From Candidatus Phyllobacterium onerii (GTDB lineage Bacteria; Pseudomonadota; Alphaproteobacteria; Rhizobiales; Rhizobiaceae), in NCBI RefSeq assembly GCF_028331445.1, contig NZ_JAQMHX010000008.1, positions 1 through 64,000 of the forward strand: a stretch of DNA of 64,000 bases, given 5' to 3'. This document shows, in pieces, positions 48,357 through 56,872 of the stretch. The translations under genes and the position numbers were made by a program. Position 1 is the first letter of the stretch. Each line of letters begins with the position of its first letter. The notes beneath the pieces are model-generated. The model did no database searches, had not been told where the DNA came from, and saw only the letters and a program-made list of their open reading frames with translations.

Positions 48357-49337
48357 ATGTTTCTAGGCACTCAATTTCGAGCGCGCGACGATGATGACTA
48401 TCGCGTGATGGCACAACTGGGGATCGAGCATGTTTGCGCCGACCCCGCTGGCAATCCGCACGATTGGTCGTTGGACATTCTGGAGAAGCATCGCGACCAC
48501 CTGGCAGGTTTCGGACTATCTCTGGACATGATCCAGCTGCCCTTGAGTTCACGTGTCATTGAACACCAATACAGCCCTGACATTCTATCTGCGGGCCCGG
48601 AACGTGACCGCCAGATCGATTCCATCTGCCGTCTGATCGAGCGCGCCGCTACGGCTGGCATTCCTGCCATGAAATACAATCTCAACATTATCGGTATCCC
48701 GCGCACGGAACTCGAAACGGGCAGGGGGGGATCACGCAACGATGCCTTCCGCTGGGACAAGGCTGATCACGAAGCGCTGCCAACGATCGCCGGGGTCGTT
48801 GATGAAGACGAGAATTGGGAGCGGATCGACTACTTTCTCGAGCGTGTCATCCCGGTGGCGGAAGCGAACAAGGTAAGGCTCGCCTGTCATCCACACGACC
48901 CCTATACGCCACCCGGCTATCGCGGTGTGACACGTGTTCTCGGCACAGTCGAGGGTCTGAAGAAATTCGTGCTCCTGCGCGAAAACCCCTATCACGGCCT
49001 GAACTTTTGTCAGGGAACAGTCGGTGAAATGCTCGACAACCCAGCCGAGGAGATCTTCGATGTCATCCGCTGGTTCGGAGAGCGTGGCAAATTGTTCAAC
49101 GTGCATTTCCGCAATATTCGTGGCGGCAAGCTTTCCTTTATGGAGACATTTCCGGAGGAGGGCGACATGGACATGTGGCGCTCGCTGAAAACCTATGAGG
49201 AGGTCGGCTATCGATATATGATTATGCCGGATCACGTGCCGCAAATCTCCGGACGCGATCCGCAGAACACCGCTTTCGCCTTCAGTTATGGATACATTGT
49301 CGCGTTGCTACAGGTAATGAAAAGCGAGGCGAATTAG
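48357..49337 (+). CDS. uxuA: Mannonate dehydratase
   Basis: 326 residues from the ATG at 48357, behind CAGGAG. UxuA removes water from D-mannonate to give 2-keto-3-deoxy-gluconate in glucuronate breakdown. Visible family features: AQLGIEHVCADPAGNP at the start, PAMKYNLNIIGIPRTELETGRGG, VRLACHPHDPYTPPGYRGVTRVLG, LNFCQGTVGEM and FNVHFRNIRGG, which supply His and Cys metal ligands. Length is shorter than the E. coli enzyme (about 394) but fits the compact UxuA group. It is in the importer operon, 12 bases after ATPase 2, and two bases before the IolB-like gene. Confidence 0.85.
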   Translation: MFLGTQFRARDDDDYRVMAQLGIEHVCADPAGNPHDWSLDILEKHRDHLAGFGLSLDMIQLPLSSRVIEHQYSPDILSAGPERDRQIDSICRLIERAATAGIPAMKYNLNIIGIPRTELETGRGGSRNDAFRWDKADHEALPTIAGVVDEDENWERIDYFLERVIPVAEANKVRLACHPHDPYTPPGYRGVTRVLGTVEGLKKFVLLRENPYHGLNFCQGTVGEMLDNPAEEIFDVIRWFGERGKLFNVHFRNIRGGKLSFMETFPEEGDMDMWRSLKTYEEVGYRYMIMPDHVPQISGRDPQNTAFAFSYGYIVALLQVMKSEAN

Positions 49338-49339
49338 CA

Positions 49340-50173
49340 ATGTCCGCGAAGATGATCCGCAGGTTTGAGAATGGTAACAAGCCCATTCTCGATGGTGGCG
49401 AGCCGACAAAGCTCATTCATTTCAATCTGGTAAAACTTGCCGCAGGGGAGGCGCACAGCTACCGTCTGCCCGACTTTGAAACGGCAATCGTTCCGCTCTC
49501 CGGCATGTGTCACGTTTCTGTCGATGACCTATCCTTCGACAAGGTCGGTGGACGCGTGAGCGTTTGGGCTGGACAACCAGATTCCATCTATGCTGGTCCG
49601 GATGCGGCCGTTACGATCACAGCGCTCGAGCGTTGTGAAATCGCAATTGCCGGAGGCTTTTGGGACGCGCCGATGGGTCCGTTTCGCATCACGCCGGAAG
49701 AAGTCGATATGGTTGACGTTGGTTCCAATGAAACGAAATCACGCCGGCGCATCTTCCATATCCTCGGCAACAGGCAGGCAGATCGCGTTGGACGTCTGCT
49801 CGTCAGCGAACTTTATGCCGATGAAGGTTGCTGGTCCGGCTACCCGCCGCACAAGCATGATACGGATCAAGCGGGCGAAACCGCACATGAGGAATTATAT
49901 CATTGGCGGTTCGATCCGCCAACCGGCTTTGGTACACAATTATGGTATGAAGAGGGATGTGAGCCCCATGCTCACGCAACGCGCAATGGTGACACCTTCG
50001 CGTTCTCAACCGGATATCATCCCACCGCGACGTCGCCCGGCCATGCATCTTATATTTTCACCATTCTCGTCGGCAAAACGCAGCGTTCGCTTGTACAGAA
50101 TTTCGAAGAAGTGCATCGTCCCTTGATGGCGAAAATACCGGGGATCGACGCCATGCGGGCGAAATTCCGATGA
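49340..50173 (+). CDS. IolB/KduI-family cupin isomerase
   Basis: 277 residues of the 5-deoxyglucuronate isomerase family (IolB). It has an N-terminal bicupin half with HSYRLPDFETAIVPLSGMCHV, and metal ligands in the second half (YPPHKHDTD, EELYHWRFDPP and H-x-H in EPHAHATRNGD). In myo-inositol catabolism IolB turns 5-deoxy-glucuronate into 5-dehydro-2-deoxy-gluconate. Here no other iol gene is near; the neighbours are uxuA and a family-5 importer. It may isomerise a related deoxy or keto uronate. It closes the seven-gene operon that begins at 43103. Confidence 0.8.
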   Translation: MSAKMIRRFENGNKPILDGGEPTKLIHFNLVKLAAGEAHSYRLPDFETAIVPLSGMCHVSVDDLSFDKVGGRVSVWAGQPDSIYAGPDAAVTITALERCEIAIAGGFWDAPMGPFRITPEEVDMVDVGSNETKSRRRIFHILGNRQADRVGRLLVSELYADEGCWSGYPPHKHDTDQAGETAHEELYHWRFDPPTGFGTQLWYEEGCEPHAHATRNGDTFAFSTGYHPTATSPGHASYIFTILVGKTQRSLVQNFEEVHRPLMAKIPGIDAMRAKFR

Positions 50174-50277
50174 CAATTGCGACTCCCCATGATCAGCTCA
50201 AAGGCCGATCGATCCAATCTATCGAAACATGAACTCCAGAACGGTGTGTTGCTCGTCCGTCGCGACCTCTGTAGTCG

Positions 50278-51861
50278 CTAATGAGCGCCGGCTCCTCCTG
50301 CGCCCTTGGGTTTTTCGGCGAACAACAAAGCGATTGCTGCAATAGCAAGCAGTATGCCAATGACGGCAAAGGTATCACCGAATCCAAGGATAAGTGCCTG
50401 GCGTTTGACGAGCCGGCCAAGCGTGACGACGGCCTGCTGGGCGGCGAGGGTGTGATCGGAAACGCCATGGGCGATGAAATAGCCGGTCAGCTGGTCGAGG
50501 CGCTGGTGAACCTCATCGCGCGCCAGCGTGACAGATTGGCCGATGATGTTCGAGTGGAACTGTTCGCGCTTGGTCAGAACTGTTCCAAGCGTTGCCGTGC
50601 CGACCGCACCGCCGAGATTGCGCAGCATGTTCGTCAAACCCGATGCGGCAGCAGCGTCGGCGGCGGCGATGCCGGCCGTCGTGATTGCGGTGATCGGCGT
50701 CAATACGAGCGCTTGTCCGATCGCACGCACGATGTTCGGGATCCAGAACTGATCGCCGGCATTGTCGGGTGAAAGCATGACGTTCATGAAACAGCTGGCG
50801 GCAAAGATGCTGATGCCAAGGAAGCCGATATAGCGGGCGTCAAAACGCTTCATCAGCATCGGGACTAGCGGGATCAGGAGCAATTGCGGCAGGCCGGTCC
50901 AAGCCAATACATTGCCGATCTGCTCGGCATTGTAGCGCTGCACCTGTCCCAGATATTGCGGCAAGATGTAGACGGTACCGAACAACGCAACACCAACGAG
51001 GACATTGACCACGACGCCAATAGCGAAGTTCCGCTGCTTCAAAAGACTGAGCTTGACCAAGGGCTTTTCGACGGTTAGCTCGATCCAGATGAAGGTTGCG
51101 AGGAAGACGACGGCGACGGCGCTGAGCTTCAGGATGAACGGCGATGAGAACCAATCGTCCTTGTTGCCTTCTTCAAGCACGGTCTGAAGAGCCGAGAGTC
51201 CGACTGCCATGGTGAATATGCCGGCCCAGTCGCCCTCTTTGAGGAGATGGAGTTGCATAGGCGTCTTATCCAGCGTTGCGGCTAGTGCTACGGCCATGAC
51301 GGCGCTTGGGACGGCATTGATGAAGAAGATCGTCTGCCATCCATAGTTCTCGGTAAGATAGCCGCCGATCGTAGGGCCGATCGCCGGAGCGAACGTAACG
51401 GAGAGGGCGAAGAGGGCGAGGCCGGCCGGCTGTTGTGATTTTGGCAGCTTCGTCAAGACCATGGTGAAGGCCATGGGGATCAGAACGCCGCCGGCAAAGC
51501 CCTGCAGGCCACGCATGACAATCATCGAACCGAGATCGTGGGTGAAGGCACAGGCTATGGAGAACAGCGGGAAAAGGATCGTATTCACCAGTATGTAGCG
51601 GCGAAATGAGAACACGCTGCTGAAATAGGCGGTGAGGGGGATAACGACGATTTCACCAATGAGGTAGGATGTCGAGATCCAGGCGCCGTTGTCTACGCCG
51701 GTGCCGATGCCGCCTTCAATATCGAGCAGCGACGCATTGGTGATCTGGATGTTGAGGATTGCCATGAACGCGCCGATCATGCCGGCGAGAACGGCAATCC
51801 ATTCCTTCGTGCTGGCGCGTGGTTGTGGCACCGACGCGACATTGAACGTGGTTGCAGACAT
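50278..51861 (-). CDS. emrB: EmrB/QacA-type MFS efflux transporter, 14 segments
   Basis: 527 residues from the ATG at 51861, which has an AAAGGAG ribosome site; the frame is open further up but overlaps the emrA end. It has about fourteen membrane segments. MFS motifs visible are GMIGAFMAILNIQITNASLLDIEGGIG (segment 1), LVNTILFPLFSIACAF, RGLQGFAGGVLIPMAFT, and PAIGPTIGGYLTENYGWQTIFFIN (motif C of drug exporters). It would work with EmrA and an outer-membrane channel to expel hydrophobic toxins using the proton gradient. It is 25 bases downstream of emrA. Confidence 0.9.
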   Translation of the reverse strand: MSATTFNVASVPQPRASTKEWIAVLAGMIGAFMAILNIQITNASLLDIEGGIGTGVDNGAWISTSYLIGEIVVIPLTAYFSSVFSFRRYILVNTILFPLFSIACAFTHDLGSMIVMRGLQGFAGGVLIPMAFTMVLTKLPKSQQPAGLALFALSVTFAPAIGPTIGGYLTENYGWQTIFFINAVPSAVMAVALAATLDKTPMQLHLLKEGDWAGIFTMAVGLSALQTVLEEGNKDDWFSSPFILKLSAVAVVFLATFIWIELTVEKPLVKLSLLKQRNFAIGVVVNVLVGVALFGTVYILPQYLGQVQRYNAEQIGNVLAWTGLPQLLLIPLVPMLMKRFDARYIGFLGISIFAASCFMNVMLSPDNAGDQFWIPNIVRAIGQALVLTPITAITTAGIAAADAAAASGLTNMLRNLGGAVGTATLGTVLTKREQFHSNIIGQSVTLARDEVHQRLDQLTGYFIAHGVSDHTLAAQQAVVTLGRLVKRQALILGFGDTFAVIGILLAIAAIALLFAEKPKGAGGAGAH

Positions 51862-51886
51862 GACACGGTGCTCCTTTACCCGGCCG

Positions 51887-53071
51887 TCAATGGCTCTGGC
51901 GCTGGACAGCGTCGGCGTTGGTGTCGATGCTCGGTTGGACGGACATGCCGGGACGCAAGTCGCCAGCAGACACGCTATCGGCATCAAGGATTATCTTCAC
52001 AGGAATACGCTGGACGACCTTGGTGAAGTTGCCCGTCGCGTTGTCGGGCGGCAGCAGGGCAAATTCCTGGCCGCTCGCGGGAGCAAGGCTGTCAACATGG
52101 CCATGATAGACCCGGTCTGGAAACATATCGACGTCGATATCGACCGGTTGGCCGGCATGAACGTCCGTAAGCTGCGTCTCTTTATAATTGGCAATCACGT
52201 AAACCGAAGCGGTTGGCACGACCGTCATCAGCTGTGTTCCCGCCTGAACGTACTGGCCGACGCGCAGCGTGCGGTTGCCGACAACGCCATCAACGGGCGC
52301 CATGATTGTCGCATAGGACAGGTTGAGTTCAGCCTGGTGCTGGACCGCGAGATCGTGCTCCAGAGCCGCATTTGCCTGCGCAAGCTCGGCCTTCAATAAA
52401 TCGACCTGCTTTGTTGCGGCGGCCAGCGCAGCGTTGTCGCGCACAACGGTGGCTTTTGCCGCAGCGATTTGGGAGGCAGCCTGCTGGGCATTCTGGATGT
52501 TGCCATAGCCACTGGTAGCGAGAGTTGCATAACGCTTGTTGTTTTGTTCGGCAAAAATCGCATTGGCCTGGTCGACATCGACTGTGGCACGCGCTGCCGC
52601 GATCGTGGATTCCTGGATCACGAGGGAGGCCTGCTTGGCTTCAATCGTTGCCTCTGCGGCCGCGACATCACCCTTCGCCTGCTCGAGCGCCGTCTTGAAG
52701 TCCCGATCGTCGATGCGGGCGAGGGGCTGCCCTGACTTCACCGTTTCATTGTCCTTGACGAGGACTTCGGCGATGTATCCCGAGATTTTTGGCGCGACCG
52801 AACTATTGTCCGCCTTTACATAGGCGTCGTCTGTCTCCACGTGGAAACGACCTACCGTCCAGTAATCGTGGCCATAATAGGCACCGGCTGCAAGCGAGAT
52901 GATCGCGGCTGTACCGAAAAGCAAGCGACGTCCACGCTTCCGGACCGGCTTCTCATCGGAGGCCGACGGCCGGGGCGCTTCCGCGATGCGGACAGGCGAA
53001 CCCGCTTCCGCTGTGGGGACAATTTCAACGGGTTGAACAACGTTGTTGTTTAAGGCTTGCAGCTTGCTCAT
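51887..53071 (-). CDS. emrA: EmrA-type membrane fusion protein
   Basis: 394 residues: a short cytoplasmic tail, a membrane anchor at about 48-68 (RRLLFGTAAIISLAAGAYYG), then DDAYVKADNSSVAPKISGYIAEVLVKDNETVKSGQPLARID (lipoyl half). An alpha-hairpin of about 130 residues rich in Ala and Gln follows, then LSYATIMAPVDGVVGNRTLRVGQYVQAGTQLM (second lipoyl half) and a beta-barrel domain. This is the HlyD/EmrA design that links an MFS pump to TolC. It is first in the emrAB operon and diverges from the TetR gene. Confidence 0.9.
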   Translation of the reverse strand: MSKLQALNNNVVQPVEIVPTAEAGSPVRIAEAPRPSASDEKPVRKRGRRLLFGTAAIISLAAGAYYGHDYWTVGRFHVETDDAYVKADNSSVAPKISGYIAEVLVKDNETVKSGQPLARIDDRDFKTALEQAKGDVAAAEATIEAKQASLVIQESTIAAARATVDVDQANAIFAEQNNKRYATLATSGYGNIQNAQQAASQIAAAKATVVRDNAALAAATKQVDLLKAELAQANAALEHDLAVQHQAELNLSYATIMAPVDGVVGNRTLRVGQYVQAGTQLMTVVPTASVYVIANYKETQLTDVHAGQPVDIDVDMFPDRVYHGHVDSLAPASGQEFALLPPDNATGNFTKVVQRIPVKIILDADSVSAGDLRPGMSVQPSIDTNADAVQRQSH

Positions 53072-53148
53072 TGTGGTCTCCGAATTTCCGGGTCGCCGTC
53101 ACTTGGGCTGCGGCCTTCAATTGATAACTTCATTTACGAAACTTGACG

Positions 53149-53198
53149 TTTTCCAAAATACGCCGTATAAACGAACTGTCAATAATTATTTTGGAAAA
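53149..53198. promoter_or_regulatory. Inverted repeat operator between emrA and the TetR gene
   Basis: TTTTCCAAAATA (53149-53160) and TATTTTGGAAAA (53187-53198) are perfect 12-bp inverted copies separated by 26 bases. The right copy ends five bases before the TetR start codon. It is probably the TetR regulator's binding site, controlling both directions. Confidence 0.7.
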
Positions 53199-53203
53199 TT
53201 GAT

Positions 53204-53851
53204 ATGGTCGTAATTCACAAGATCGAGAAACGCCCGCGGGGCCGACCACAAGTTCGCTGCGACGATGATACGAAAAGCGTTATCGTCGAAGCCGCCAATG
53301 CGCAGTTTCACGAAAGCGGTTATGCCGCGGCGAGCATCAGCACCATTGCCCGGAATGCCGGCGTTTCAACCAAAACCCTGTATCGGCTGTTTCCCACCAA
53401 GGCAGACCTGTTCGCCTGCATGGTATCCGTTCGAATTGGCCGCTTTCTGCTGGCAGTCGATCCTGCCGGGCATGCCAACGATGACTTAGGGGTCGGCCTT
53501 GAACACGTGCTGACGGCCTATGGCATGCTTACGCTCTCCGACGACACGATTGGGATCATGCGCCTCGTCATTGGCGAATCCGATAGATTCCCGGAACTTG
53601 CAGCATCGTTCTATGAACGAGCAATAGTAAGGACCAATGCGTTGATGGAGGCGTGGCTTCGCGAACAGGTCGAGCTTGGACGTATCAAGCTAGACGATCC
53701 GCATGCTGCAAGCGGCATGTTGCGGGGAATGATGGCCATGGAACCGCAGCGTGCAGCCATGTTGCGGCAAATGCCAGCGCCGAACGTCGAAGAGATTGTA
53801 GCTCGAGCGAAAATGTGCGCCAATTTGTTTCTGAAGGGATGCGCAATTTAG
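53204..53851 (+). CDS. TetR/AcrR-family regulator of the efflux pair
   Basis: 215 residues. The N-terminal helix-turn-helix shows KSVIVEAANAQFHESGYAAASISTIARNAGVSTKTLYRLFPTKADLF. The C-terminal ligand domain is all-helical and variable (DDLGVGLEHVLTAYGMLTLSDDTIGIMRLVIGES, with FPELAASFYERAIVRTNALMEAWL). It resembles the AcrR/AefR group that represses drug pumps until an inhibitor binds. The perfect inverted repeat immediately upstream suggests control of itself and emrAB. A short basic leader (EKRPRGRPQVR) precedes the domain. Confidence 0.88.
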   Translation: MVVIHKIEKRPRGRPQVRCDDDTKSVIVEAANAQFHESGYAAASISTIARNAGVSTKTLYRLFPTKADLFACMVSVRIGRFLLAVDPAGHANDDLGVGLEHVLTAYGMLTLSDDTIGIMRLVIGESDRFPELAASFYERAIVRTNALMEAWLREQVELGRIKLDDPHAASGMLRGMMAMEPQRAAMLRQMPAPNVEEIVARAKMCANLFLKGCAI

Positions 53852-54110
53852 TGGATTTTTCAAGGGGTGAGCCAACCTGCAGAGAGCGCATACTAGCTCG
53901 TTGGGAACGTAATCGCGCACCGTAGATCACGAGGCTTATCGCAAATAGGCATTGAGGGAGTGAATGGATTGATGAGGACTACGAGGCGCGCTAGACTATT
54001 GCTAAGCCACACCTGATCGCCTGCTTTGACAGAAGTTTCGCGCGTAGTCGGACCGAAGTGCGACAGATCACAACACATGTATCCTGCTGATGTAACCCGT
54101 CGGAGGTAAA

Positions 54111-54977
54111 ATGGGACTATCCTGGCAACAAGGTCCGCTCTCACCGGGATCGAACGGACGATTTCTCGTGTCGGAACCGCTCCCTGAACGTTTATTATAC
54201 GCTGAACCGTTGCGCAGACGCATGCGGGTGCGTTTCGGAGGTGCCTGGATAGCTGACAGTGAAGACGTCGTCGTGTTGTTCGAACCCGGGCGTTATCCAG
54301 TCGCCTATTTCCGGGAGGCCGACATTTCGCCGGATGCCTTGGAGCGGACCGAACACACCACCCGGCATCGCGACCTGGGGGCTACCGCCTGGTATACCGT
54401 CAAGGGAGGCGGGCAGGGCGCCCAGCGAGGAGCGTGGCAGCACATCGATCTGGCTGATCACGCGAAGATGCTGCAAGGACGAGTGGCCTTTGCATGGCGA
54501 GCTATGGATGCCTTCTACGAGGAAGATGAACGCATCGTCGGCCATGCAGCCGACAGCTATCATCGTATCGAGATCCGCCAGGCGTCGCGTAACCTGGTGG
54601 TCCGCCATGGCGACCGCGTCATAGCCGATACCGCTCGGCCGCTTGTCCTTTTCGAGTCAGGTTTCGCGCCGCGCTGGTACGTCGATCGCGCCGATGTGGA
54701 TCAGTCCGCGTTGACTTCTGTCGAACTCCAGACATTCTGCCCCTACAAGGGGCTGTGCAGCTACTACGATATCGGCGATGTCACAAAGGCAGCATGGTCG
54801 TATCGGGAGGCCTATACGGAAGTCAGCCGAATTTCGGGCTTTGTGTCGTTTGAGCCGGATATTGTCTCGGTCCAGCTTGACGGCACAACGCTCCACCTCG
54901 AACCGGGTCAGTCGGTCATTCCACACGGCCCCGACCGTGATCTCACCGTCGATGAGGCGCTCCCTCCTCAGCCATGA
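54111..54977 (+). CDS. Tandem DUF427 domain protein
   Basis: 288 residues behind an excellent ribosome site (GGAGGTAAA). Two copies of DUF427 follow one another. The first is about 35-150 (MRVRFGGAWIADSEDVVVLFEPGRYPVAYFREADI, then ATAWYTVKGG). The second is about 155-265 (IEIRQASRNLVVRHGDRVIADTARPLVLFESGFAPRWYVDRADV, then TFCPYKGLCSYYDIG). The FCPYKG-x-xSYYD motif is complete in the second copy and altered in the first (TAWYTVKGG). DUF427 proteins have a beta-rich fold and no settled function. It lies 40 bases before a MOSC-reductase fusion on the same strand, so the pair is probably co-transcribed. Confidence 0.82.
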   Translation: MGLSWQQGPLSPGSNGRFLVSEPLPERLLYAEPLRRRMRVRFGGAWIADSEDVVVLFEPGRYPVAYFREADISPDALERTEHTTRHRDLGATAWYTVKGGGQGAQRGAWQHIDLADHAKMLQGRVAFAWRAMDAFYEEDERIVGHAADSYHRIEIRQASRNLVVRHGDRVIADTARPLVLFESGFAPRWYVDRADVDQSALTSVELQTFCPYKGLCSYYDIGDVTKAAWSYREAYTEVSRISGFVSFEPDIVSVQLDGTTLHLEPGQSVIPHGPDRDLTVDEALPPQP

Positions 54978-55017
54978 GAGAGTGGTCCAAAACCGCAGTC
55001 CAAAGGAGTGGAGCATA

Positions 55018-56781
55018 GTGGCGCGACTCCTGTCGGTGAATGTTGGCCTGCCGCGCGACATCGAGTGGAGGGGCCGGGTTGTCCATACAGGAATCTGGAA
55101 GAATTCCGTGGCTGGCCGCTGCCGGGTCCGCCGACTGAACATCGATGGAGACGGTCAAGGCGATCTCGGCGGGCATGGGGGAGAGCAGCGCGCAGTCTTC
55201 GTCTATCAAATTGAATCATATCGCTATTGGCAGGAACAACTGAAGAGAACCGACTTTGTTCATGGGCAGTTCGGTGAGAACTTTACGGTCGAAGGCTTGC
55301 CGGACGATGCTGTGTGCATTGGCGACCGCTACCAGATCGGCGGTGCGGTGTTTGAGGTCACGCAGCCCCGGGTCACCTGCTATCGTGTCGGTATTCGCAT
55401 GAACGAACCCAGGATGCCGGCGTTGCTGACGGCGAGCGGCCGACCCGGCTTCTATTTCCGCGTTTTGCAAGAGGGCCTGGTGGAAGCGGGAGACGAAATA
55501 GCGAAGGTGGGCGAGGCAGAAGTACGGATGACGGTTGAGGAGATCAACGGTCTCCTCTACCTGCCCGATCATTCCCGCGAAAAGCTGACAAGCGCACTGG
55601 AGATCCGAGCGCTTTCGCCGGGATGGCGTTTTTCGTTCGAGGCGTTGCTGGCGAACAAGTCCGCACCCGGCGGGGGTGGCAATGCAGGGTTGATCCCGGC
55701 GGCGGCCGCTCGTCCGATTGCGCCGGGATTTCGGTCGCTCGTGGTGACAACGATCGATCGCGAGTCGGAGGATGTGCTTTCGCTGACGATGAAAAGCCAG
55801 GATGGCCAGCCGCTACTGGAAGCCCAGCCCGGTCAGTACATAGTCCTGCGCCTTCATCGGCCAGACGACGACCCACCGCTTTTTCGCAGCTATTCGCTTT
55901 CCGGGCCCGGTTCGACCGAGCGCTACAGGATCAGCGTTAAGATAGAGCCCCATGGCGCTGCTGGCACCTACCTGCACGAGAAGGTCCGAGCAGGCGACAT
56001 TCTTGAGGTGAGCTCGCCACGCGGAAGCTTCGTCCTGCAGTCCGGAGACAGTCCGATCGTCCTGTTGAGTGCGGGTATTGGAGTAACGCCTGTTCTGGCG
56101 ATGCTGCATGCGCTCACTGTTTCCGGATCCACCCGAAAGGTCCTGTGGCTTCATGGCGCGCGCGATCGGCAACACCACGCGTTCGCCAGCGAGATTCGCC
56201 GGCTCATCCCGACGCTCGGCCATGGCCAAAGCGTCGTCTGCTACAGCAAACCGGCGTCGAATGACAAAATCGGTGAGGATTTTGACATCAGGGGTCACCT
56301 GTCACAACACATCCTTGCAGAGGCCGGCGTCACATCGGATGCGGATGTCTATCTGTGCGGGCCGACTCAATTCATGGTGGAGATGCGGAAGGTCCTCGCA
56401 GCCATGGGCCTCCCCTCGGATCACATCCATTTCGAAATCTTCGCGGGAAGTGAGTCACTGACCCCTGGCGTCGTAGGAGCAGCACCGCGGCCTCCGCATA
56501 TGCCGAAAGGCGATGCCGCTACAGGTCCGTTGATATCGTTCGCGCGCAGTGGCATCGCCGCCCACTGGGACGCCGCCACCTACCAAAGCATTCTGGAACT
56601 AGCCGAGGCCTGTGATGTACCCGTGCGATGGTCCTGCCGGACCGGCGTCTGCCACAACTGCGAGAGCGGACTGATCTCCGGCTCCGTCACCTACGACCCT
56701 GATCCGCTTGATCGACCCGCCGAAGGCAATCTTCTGATCTGCTGCTCCCGGCCACAGAAAGACGTGGTGATCGACATTTGA
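55018..56781 (+). CDS. MOSC-oxidoreductase-[2Fe-2S] ferredoxin fusion
   Basis: 587 residues from a GTG at 55018, which has AAAGGAG nine bases upstream. Domains in order: a YiiM-like MOSC domain (about 1-150) with DGQGDLGGHGGEQRAVFVY and the cofactor-binding Cys121 in QPRVTCYRVGIRM; a short helical YiiM tail (to about 210); and a ferredoxin-reductase-like FAD/NAD module (about 235-480) with RSYSLSG, SAGIGVTPVLAML and CGPTQFM. A C-terminal plant-type [2Fe-2S] ferredoxin follows (SCRTGVCHNCESG and LICCSRP). MOSC proteins such as YiiM and YcbX reduce N-hydroxylated compounds at molybdenum. Here the whole NAD(P)H-to-Mo electron chain is in one polypeptide. Confidence 0.85.
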   Translation: MARLLSVNVGLPRDIEWRGRVVHTGIWKNSVAGRCRVRRLNIDGDGQGDLGGHGGEQRAVFVYQIESYRYWQEQLKRTDFVHGQFGENFTVEGLPDDAVCIGDRYQIGGAVFEVTQPRVTCYRVGIRMNEPRMPALLTASGRPGFYFRVLQEGLVEAGDEIAKVGEAEVRMTVEEINGLLYLPDHSREKLTSALEIRALSPGWRFSFEALLANKSAPGGGGNAGLIPAAAARPIAPGFRSLVVTTIDRESEDVLSLTMKSQDGQPLLEAQPGQYIVLRLHRPDDDPPLFRSYSLSGPGSTERYRISVKIEPHGAAGTYLHEKVRAGDILEVSSPRGSFVLQSGDSPIVLLSAGIGVTPVLAMLHALTVSGSTRKVLWLHGARDRQHHAFASEIRRLIPTLGHGQSVVCYSKPASNDKIGEDFDIRGHLSQHILAEAGVTSDADVYLCGPTQFMVEMRKVLAAMGLPSDHIHFEIFAGSESLTPGVVGAAPRPPHMPKGDAATGPLISFARSGIAAHWDAATYQSILELAEACDVPVRWSCRTGVCHNCESGLISGSVTYDPDPLDRPAEGNLLICCSRPQKDVVIDI

Positions 56782-56872
56782 GGGGACTTCCCGACGTTCC
56801 TCGGTAGGTGGGGCAACTCCCAGCCATTAGCGGCTAACGCCACGCAATACGAGTGAGGGGAGTTTCCTTATG

